NCBI GenBank assembly: GCA_036583965.1
Contig: JAZBQD010000034.1
Coordinates: 13,949,040 to 14,013,039, forward strand
Direction: 5' to 3'
Length of the DNA: 64,000 nucleotides
Source: Prunella strophiata
Taxonomy: Eukaryota > Chordata > Aves > Passeriformes > Prunellidae
Position 1 is the stretch's first letter. Every line of letters starts with the position of its first letter. This document shows, one piece after another, positions 43,079 through 64,000 of the stretch. The notes beneath the pieces were generated by a model that made no database searches, had not been told where the DNA came from, and saw only the letters and a list, made by a program, of their open reading frames with translations. A program made the translations under genes and the position numbers.

Positions 43079-45699
43079 ATTGTATTATGGGTTTTGTCTC
43101 ACATCACTTGGCCTTTGCCTGGTCCATATGTGTGGGGGTCCCCTGGCATCCAGGGGACTGGATGAACTTCAAAAAGCATCTTGGAGGTATGAATTGCATC
43201 TCCATGCAAATGCAAATGTGAATTGCTTTTCACATTTCATTGAGAGCTTGTTTGAGGTTTGGCCTGTGTTTTGGGGGGAAGTTGGTGTGGGGTTTTTTAA
43301 CTTGAGACCCTCCTGGGACCCTCCATCCTATCAGGTGTGGAGGTGGGAAAGGCCACTGTGTCTGTGCCTGTTGTGTGATCCCCCACTGGTGCCTGGCTCC
43401 TCTCCACCAGTGTGACCCAGCTCACCCTGTGATGGTCCAGAGCTTTGCTGCATCTGCCCCTGCACAAGGCTGATGGATCAGTGCTTTTGGTGGTGTTTAA
43501 TCAGCCACAGTGACACTCCAAGGGAACCTTCTCCCACCTGGTGTCCCAGGCTGTCCTCAGGCTGGGATCCACAGTTCTGCAGTGCTGGGGGTGTTCCTGC
43601 TGTCACTGCTGGAGTGAGCTGGGCCTTCTTCCCAGGGAGAGGTTGCTGCTGACCCTTGGAGAACAGGAGCCCACTGGGTGGGGGAGTGTGGGGCATTGGG
43701 AGGTGAGGGCAGGCTGGGGTCAGCAGCTGTGTCAGAGGGATGTTTGCTTCTGTAGCTCAGTCTCAGTGGGTCTGGTTTTAATAATTGATTGGGATTCAAA
43801 TCTCTGGTGTATGGGAAGGTCAGAAGGGATGTGAGGTAAGTGCCTCCAATATTTAACCTAAAAGGTTTTATTTGACAAGTGTTCATATATGGAAATTGTT
43901 GTCTGTATGTGCCTAAAACATTTAAAAGACAAACCCTCTGAGGATCTGCATGTGGCAGAAAAGGTTTCCATAGAGGAAAGAAAAAGTTTCCAGTGTGGGG
44001 GTATGTAACTCTATGTCTAATTTGTACACATATTCAAATAATTAATATGGTTATGACTCCCCAATTAGTGGTTTTTCTATTCACCCTTGATTACACACAT
44101 GTGTTGGATGTGTTTCTGTGGTTTAGCCACCACCCTCCCCAGCCCCTCTGCCCTGGGCATTGATGCTGGGGGGCTTCAGCCCCTTGGGGTGATCCCCACT
44201 GTGAGACTGAGGGGTACAGGGAGCCTGGGCAGCACTGGGGCCCCCCAGACCCTCTGCTGCCCACACAGCTGCTCTGGCCAGCCCAGCACCAGGAGCCTCC
44301 TCTCTTCTGCAGGAAAAAAGAGGCACAAGCTCCACCGTGATGAAGTGCAGCATTTATTAACTAAATGAGGTGGGACCAGGGCCAGACTGATTCAAGTTTT
44401 AATTGTTTAACTTTTTCCATGTATCATTAAAGTTTCTTACTGAGCCAGGCATTATTTCCACCACCACGCCCCTGTTCTGCTGCAGCTTTTGTTTGGAGTT
44501 GTTTAACTTTGCTTTTGTTACTACTGGTCTGCCCCAGGGACTGAAAAAATCTCAGCTTGTCCATTTATCTGAGGATAAATGTCCTGTGCCATAGGAGGGA
44601 AAGAGGCTCTTTGGAAAAGTTCCCTCTCTTCCCTTTCTCATGTATGAAAGAAGCTATTTTCATTACTTTAGGGAGGAAAAAATCTTCCCTACACATAGAG
44701 TAAAACCCAGAAAACTGCTCCTGATTCTAGAGAAACTTATCTGCAAGTTGTTTGTCTCTGTTTCTCCCCAGCAAACACTCAGAGCTCTTCCAGCCAGGAC
44801 CAGCTTCTCCACTAGGACACTTAAATATTCTGAATTTTTAGGTAGTCCTACAGGCAGTTGCTTGTGCAGGGAGCCCAGTGGGGAGGGCCTGGGCTGGGGC
44901 CAGTGCTGCTTCCAGGGCAGTTCAAGTGCACAGGGTCACACTTCACTCTGCAAAGATACTGCTCAAGCCTGGTTCAGGCTTTGCCTTTATTAATGAGAAC
45001 AACCATTTTCTGAAGAAACACCTCAGTTCTTCCCTCCCAAACCTGGAGGGTTCAGGAGGCCAGTGATGAGTGTGTCCTCCCCACACTGATGGACTCTGAG
45101 AAGATGCAAGCTGTGGGCACTGTGGGACCATGGGTTGGGAGGATTTGGGCTCACCAGTGGGACATGGACACCACCACTGGAAAATCCAGCTGGAGGGGCT
45201 CTCAGGAGGCCACTGACACCTTGTCCCTGTCCCCAGGCAGCACCAGCCACCCATGACCCTCCCAAGAGGTGTCCAATCTGTCCGTGGACTGGAGAATGCC
45301 AGCTCCCCAGGCTGCATGTCCCAGGGGTTTTCCCAACAGCTGGGGGAGTGCAGGGGATGTAAAGGAGGGCATGGGATGCATGATGTGCAGAGGAATGTAT
45401 TGGATTTGTAGGGAGATGGTGGTAAATGGGTGCGCCTGGGCTGCAGGGATATTTATAGAGATATATTTATATGGATATATAGATATATAAAGGATGTGGG
45501 GAGGGGAGGAGGGGCAGAGGAGCTGTCTGGGTGCAGGGCCGTGGGGCAAGGCAGAGCTCCATCCGGGCGCTGTGCTGTCTCCTGCTCCATCTAGTGATGG
45601 AAACTGAAATATCCAGCGGCTCCGAGCAGGACGGGATGTCGCTGTAGGACACGAAATAACACGACGCAGACAGCAGCTCTTTCCAAGACAAAAAGAAAA

Positions 45700-46290
45700 A
45701 AGAGCTTTATTAATTTCTGACTGTAATTTATAGATCTCTGAAGTGCCAGTGTCATTGGAGGGTGACAGTGCCACCTCTCCAATGCCATTGGGCAGCCCAA
45801 CAGTCCATCAAGTTTCTCGTCTTCTATAAAATAATGTAAATAATAAGTTATTTACATAAAGTGTGTGAGAAAGTTCTGTACAAAAATGCAAACATCATAA
45901 GGTTTTAGAAAAACTTAAAAAATCAGGGCAACGGTGGGACAAGAGCCAGCTCTGTGAGGAGTCCCGGCATGGTGGGGAGGCTCCCGAGCGAGAACACCCA
46001 AATGCACCCCGGGGGCAGCGCTCCGGGAGCTAATGGCAATGCTCCCTCCGGGAGGGGTCGTTTCGCACCGCAGTGATGGGCTCGAGCATCTCGGCTCTTC
46101 TCTGGCCAGGGCTCGGGCGGTTCCTCGCTCTGCTGCAGCCCTGCCCCACATCACTGAGCTCTGGGGCCAGGGAAGCAGAGCGTGCTCCTGCTGCTCAGCA
46201 AGTGTGTGCTGGTCCCCAGCAGGGCCAAAGCAATGTCCCTTCCCTGGCTGGAGTGACATTGCACCGAGCAAAATCACTGAGGTCCTTCCT
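45700..46290 (-). other. Possible 3' end of an unidentified minus-strand transcript or LTR
   Basis: On the minus strand a GC-rich block (46290 down to 45940) passes into an A/T-rich, AUUUA-like stretch (45910-45820). It then reaches GAAATTAATAAAGC (AATAAA complement at 45716-45721), followed by a T/GT-rich run of 25 bases, a textbook poly(A) site. No domain was recognised in any minus frame. It could be the last exon of a non-coding RNA or the R/U5 part of an old LTR. Confidence 0.35.
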
Positions 46291-47390
46291 GAGTGGTGGA
46301 CAGCCTTGGGAAAGCTGACTGCACTGGAGTAGGTGGGCTCTGGGAGGGTTTATCCCAAATCCTCACACACCAGCTAAAGACAGGCATCCTTACTCCACCT
46401 CTTTTACAGGATTCCTACCACAAATAAGATGAAAAATCATTCACACCAAATGTCTGTCTGCTGGGCTCTGCTTAGGAGGAGAGAAGTTCATTCACCACTA
46501 GCAGGAACTGGGAAGTGATGGCCATAATGCCCCAAGAGCTCCAAATCCCACAAGCTGGATTCAAGTGAGCATCAGGCAACTCTTGGCCCTGCTCCAAGGG
46601 GTTCTTGCCCTGCATTGCTGAGAGAGCAGAAAGGCTGAGATGAGTCAAGAGCCTTTTTAAAGGCTGCCAAAAAGGACTTTCTCTCAAGTGCTCTTGGTCC
46701 AGTGGGATGTGGCCTTGATGGATGTGATCACCAGGCAGGGCAGGTAGGCAGGAGGGCAAGGCCAGGGCTTTGGCCAGAGCAGGGCTGTGCCCCACTCCAG
46801 CAGGGTGGCACAGGAGCTCCAGCAGGTGGCACAGAGCCCCTCAGAGGACACACTGCAGGCTCACATACAAAATAGGTCTTGCTTTGCCCTGGTGATTAGT
46901 GAGTTTCCACGTGATCCAAGTGCTATGCAATCCACAGAACTGAAAATTATCATGTGCTTTCTTAATTGCCAGCTCTCAAGATGGCTACTGGGCTTTGCCC
47001 TAGCAGAAGGAGCAGAGCTGCTGTGGGCAGCAGCACCCCACTCTGGAGCAGAGCAGGAGCTCTGATGCCAGCAGAGGCACACTGTCACACTGGGGGAGGG
47101 TAATGTGACTGCATGAGCAGGAGCTGGGCTCCTCCACAGCTGGGGCAGCTTGTGGCATCCAGCAGCCACTGGAGCAGCTTCCTGCTTCCACAAGAACCAA
47201 GTGTCTGCACTAGAGGTGGTGTCTCAGCCATTCAAAGATTTGTTCCATCCCCCCCTATAATGAAGTACTCCTCCTTTGCTCTGCTGGCTCCTTGGCATCT
47301 GACTTCAGTTTAAAGGAATCTCCCTGAGCTCATTTCCCACACACTGCTCTTCATGTAATAGCTGAAAGTGTGTTTTATAAGGCTGTGGTA

Positions 47391-47780
47391 AAATCATAGA
47401 ATTGTTTTGGTGAAAAAAGCCCCCACCACTAAACCATGTCACCAAGTGCCATATCTTAATGTGTGTTAAGTCCCTCCAGGGATGGTGACTACACCACTGC
47501 CAGTGCAACAAACAAAGTTTCCCTAATATCCAACCTAAACGTCCCCTGCTACAACTTGAGGCCATTTCCTCTCATCCTATTGCTTGTTCCAAGGGAGAAG
47601 AGACCAACCCCCAGCTCACTGCCTCCTCTTTTCAGGGAGCTGTAGAAGGTCCCCACTGAGCCTCCCATACTCCAGAGCCCCTCCTGCTCCCTCAGCTGCT
47701 CCTCATCAGAATTGTGCTCCAGCTCCTTCCCCAGCTCTGTTGCCCTTCTCTGGACACATGCACTGACCTCTTTAAGAAGG
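47391..47780 (-). mobile_element. CR1 LINE 3' fragment, the longest in the window
   Basis: Antisense AAATCATAGAATTGTTTTGG, CACTAAACCATGTCACCAAG, CAGGGATGGTGACTACACCA, TAATATCCAACCTAAACGTC, CTTGAGGCCATTTCCTCTCA, CTCAGCTGCTCCTCATCAG and GTTGCCCTTCTCTGGACACA. It contains the conserved CR1 ORF2-end/3' UTR phrases over about 390 bases. Intergenic, between PDLIM4 and SLC22A4. Confidence 0.92.
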
Positions 47781-48988
47781 GTCAGTTGCAAGAACCAGGA
47801 CTGGTTCTTCCCCTACAGTGAATTTGCTCCACAACAGTCCAAGCCATTCACTGGCCACTGTTTTCATGTGGTTTTCATAATCTCCATGCTTGGGTTAAAG
47901 CATCCCTGATGTTGGATCACAAGTGGGTTTTGCAAGCTGGGGAGCACTGAGCAAAAACTCTGGGCTGTGGTGATTGCAGCAAGAGCTTGTGGTGCTGTGT
48001 CAGAGCTGGCTAGAACACAAGGGATTTCTATAACTGCTAATTTATGCAGGTTCACAATATAAGAGAAAACCCCGTGATGTTTTCATGTCAGACACATGAA
48101 ATTTTAATATGCTAAGCATGCATCTGCAAGCCAGATAAACCTAAGCACATCATCTACCACTTACTGAGTCTGCCTAGCACTTTTGATATGCTAAGTTTGC
48201 AGCCTAACCACAGTTATTTATGAGCTCTGTGAATTAGTCCTCTGTAATAAATTACTGTTGACTGAATAATTACTAAGATTGCATTAACATTAATGCTTAA
48301 GACAATACACTCCACAGCCCTAATTTCCTCATGGGAGCAGGCACGCATTGCATTTTACCGTGGTTCTTGCACAGCCTCAGGGCAGGGCAGGTGGAGGTGG
48401 AGGGCTGCTGCCTGCTGCTGCCTGGGAACTCCTGATCCGTCCCGAGCGGCCCCCACCCTGCTCTTATCACTGGGGACACCTTAGGCTGCTCAGTAGCCCA
48501 GGGCGGGCATGAGGCTGTTCTCTCCAAACAGGAGATATCTGAAGCTTCCCATGACATGAGTTCTTCACCCACATCCAAAGCAGCAGCAGCAGATCTCTGC
48601 CCGGCCAGATAAATGTTGCCACGTGCTCCTCCTCCCCAAGCACCGCCGAGCCATCGCTTCCACTCCGCGCTTCCTTCCCACACTGCCACCTCGCCCCCGG
48701 TGATCTCTGCTGGGGCGCTGCTGTCCAGCCGGCACGGGCACCCTCGTCTGGGCACAGCCCGACCCGGGCACCCTGCCACACCTCCGGGGAGCCGCACTGT
48801 CCGGGCAGGGCAAGCACTGCGCTTGTTTTAGACACCGCCGGGTTTCTGAGGGCTCCCTGAGTTATTTCAGAAGATGACAGCGTAGTTCGGATTTCTGAAA
48901 TGGCTTTGACAGCTCTCCACGTATCTGACTGTGGGCAAAGCCAGAGTCACGTGTGGAGCAGGAATAGTAAATGAATAGGAGATGGGAA

Positions 48989-48997
48989 TATAAAAAG
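48989..48997 (+). promoter_or_regulatory. Isolated TATAAAAAG box
   Basis: A good TATA-box match about 850 bases before the SLC22A4 ATG, with a CACGTG E-box about 40 bases upstream (about 48949). It could serve an upstream alternative first exon; no cDNA evidence is available, so this is only a candidate. Confidence 0.25.
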
Positions 48998-49740
48998 CTC
49001 CTCTCTCGAAGCCAGAGCTGCTAGAGGCTCCTTGAGCAGACACTGTTGACCTTGTCTGCTGCCGAGAGAAAACACTGCTGGGAAAAAGCACTGGGCTGCA
49101 TTAAGGACGGGATTTCAGGGGCTTTGAGAACGTTCGATTCCTAAAGCTGTGTCTGGTCCTTGTTTTCCTCGGTGCCAGTGTGTAGGAGGGCACCCATTTT
49201 TGACGTCGCTACCTTTCGTGGGATGAGCCAGGGAGAGACCCCGGCGGCCCGGCAGCTCCCAGCTGATGGCTCGCTGTTCCAGCTCCCTGTCCATCAGCTG
49301 TGCCCGTGATGCCCGGCTGTGCTCCGCTGCCGCGGGGGTGCTGCGATGCCGTGCCTCCATCTTGCAGCAGCAGTACGGGGGACAGCCAGTTTTGGGTCCC
49401 CGAAGGGAGGCACTCAGGGCTCGGGGAAGGCTGGGGGCGGCGGAGCCATCGCCGCGCTCCCGCCAGGCACTGATCTCGCACCGGCAGCTGCCGCCGAGAC
49501 AGCCGCCCGGTCCCGCCGTGCCGGCACCGCCACCACCCGCTCCGCTGCGGCTGCCCAGGAAAATAAATGGAAAAAAACCGGGCACGCCTCCTAAGGAAAG
49601 CTCCGGAGCCGGCGGCGGAGCAGAAGCGGCGCCCGAGGGAAGGCTCCGGGGATGCCGCGGGGAGGCGGGGCCGGCCGAGCCCGGGGCTGGCCGAGCGCCC
49701 CCGCTGCCCTCCGGCCGTGCCGGGACGCGCCGCCCCGCGG

Positions 49741-49782
49741 GGGCCGGGCCGGGCCGGGCCGGGCCGGGCCGGGCGGGGGCGG
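49741..49782 (+). repeat. (GGGCC)6 tract with G-rich extension, possible G-quadruplex
   Basis: Six perfect GGGCC pentamers are followed by GGGCGGGGGCGG, about 65-107 bases before the SLC22A4 ATG. Eight or more G-triplets spaced by two bases could fold as a G-quadruplex on the + (mRNA-sense) strand. Its length may be unreliable in assemblies. Confidence 0.75.
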
Positions 49783-49847
49783 AGCTGCCCGCGGAGCTCC
49801 GCGGAGCGCGCGGCGCCGGGGGAGACCCGCGGAGCTCCGCGCTCGCC

Positions 49848-63947
<14,100 letters not shown>

Positions 63948-64000
63948 GTATGTTCCATACAACCTGGTACTTTACCTCACTGGCACTTCCCTGTTTGGCT
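63948..64000 (+). other. SLC22A4: SLC22A4 intron 5 (start only)
   Basis: 53 bases after the gtatgt donor; truncated by the window edge. Confidence 0.85.

Larger units (their letters stand above)
40536..43100 (+). other. PDLIM4: PDLIM4 3' untranslated region (extent inferred)
   Basis: Non-coding sequence following the PDLIM4 stop. It contains a T-rich stretch at about 40837-40872 (three T runs broken by single or paired C). Two canonical AATAAA hexamers lie at 42182-42187 and 43073-43078. The second is followed by a U/GU-rich stretch, a good poly(A)-site context. Which one is used cannot be decided without transcripts; a shorter 3' UTR using a non-canonical signal (for example near the AATAAG at about 40920) is also possible. 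Confidence 0.6.
43101..49399. other. Intergenic region between PDLIM4 and SLC22A4
   Basis: Contains the minus-strand poly(A)-like region (45.7-46.3 kb), an AT-rich GATATA-type patch (about 45448-45490), the CR1 at 47.4-47.8 kb, and moderately GC-rich sequence from 48.4 kb leading to the SLC22A4 island, with a TATA-like box at 48989. No coding gene could be supported. Confidence 0.75.

Noticed and set aside
45202..45774. 190-codon minus-strand ORF downstream of the poly(A)-like signal
   Set aside because: Lies mostly beyond the candidate poly(A) site, crosses low-complexity GATATA sequence and shows no domain.
45915..46277. 120-codon minus-strand ORF in the candidate last exon
   Set aside because: Begins at a non-ATG codon, has no recognisable domain, and cannot be linked to upstream exons; kept only as part of an unidentified transcript candidate.
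48297..48797. 166-codon minus-strand ORF upstream of SLC22A4
   Set aside because: GC-rich, no recognisable domain; no convincing start context or splice partners.

Overview
This is vertebrate nuclear DNA, most likely from a bird and probably a songbird. The evidence is long introns with GT-AG splice sites, many CR1-type LINE fragments ending in the ATTCTRTGATT-like avian tail, and long avian-style solo LTRs. The gene order is the conserved block of human 5q31 (PDLIM4 followed by SLC22A4), which lies on chromosome 13 in chicken. Both genes are on the + strand. No bacterial features, CRISPR arrays, tRNAs or rRNAs were seen.

Layout. Positions 1-9370 are the end of PDLIM4 intron 1; the first coding exon lies upstream of the window. 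PDLIM4 coding exons 2-7 are at 9371-9522, 17577-17661, 31276-31454, 35437-35594, 39317-39437 and 40331-40535. They total 900 nt with all phases agreeing and encode the second half of the PDZ domain, a linker, the DUF4749/ZM segment and a C-terminal LIM domain. The 3' UTR follows, with candidate poly(A) signals at 42182 and 43073. About 6 kb of intergenic DNA (43.1-49.2 kb) contains a CR1 fragment and what looks like the 3' end of an unidentified minus-strand transcript or LTR near 45.7 kb. A GC-rich CpG island (about 49.4-50.4 kb) covers the SLC22A4 promoter and first exon. SLC22A4 (OCTN1-type organic cation/zwitterion transporter) coding exons 1-5 are at 49848-50240, 56305-56409, 58025-58179, 61748-61919 and 63821-63947; the gene runs off the right edge.

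The two genes are not known to act in one pathway. PDLIM4 is an actin/alpha-actinin-associated scaffold and SLC22A4 a plasma-membrane carrier; their adjacency is old synteny.

The most notable observation is in SLC22A4 exon 2, which has one extra base (105 nt where the neighbouring exon phases require 3n+2). As written, this gives a stop six codons into the exon, while exons 3-5 are intact. It is either an assembly error, a real inactivating allele, or a change bypassed by an internal AG acceptor at 56322-56323. Second is a complete 1360-bp LTR in PDLIM4 intron 4, bounded by a GCTGG target-site duplication and carrying a YY1-like site. I did not find a previously undescribed biological system.
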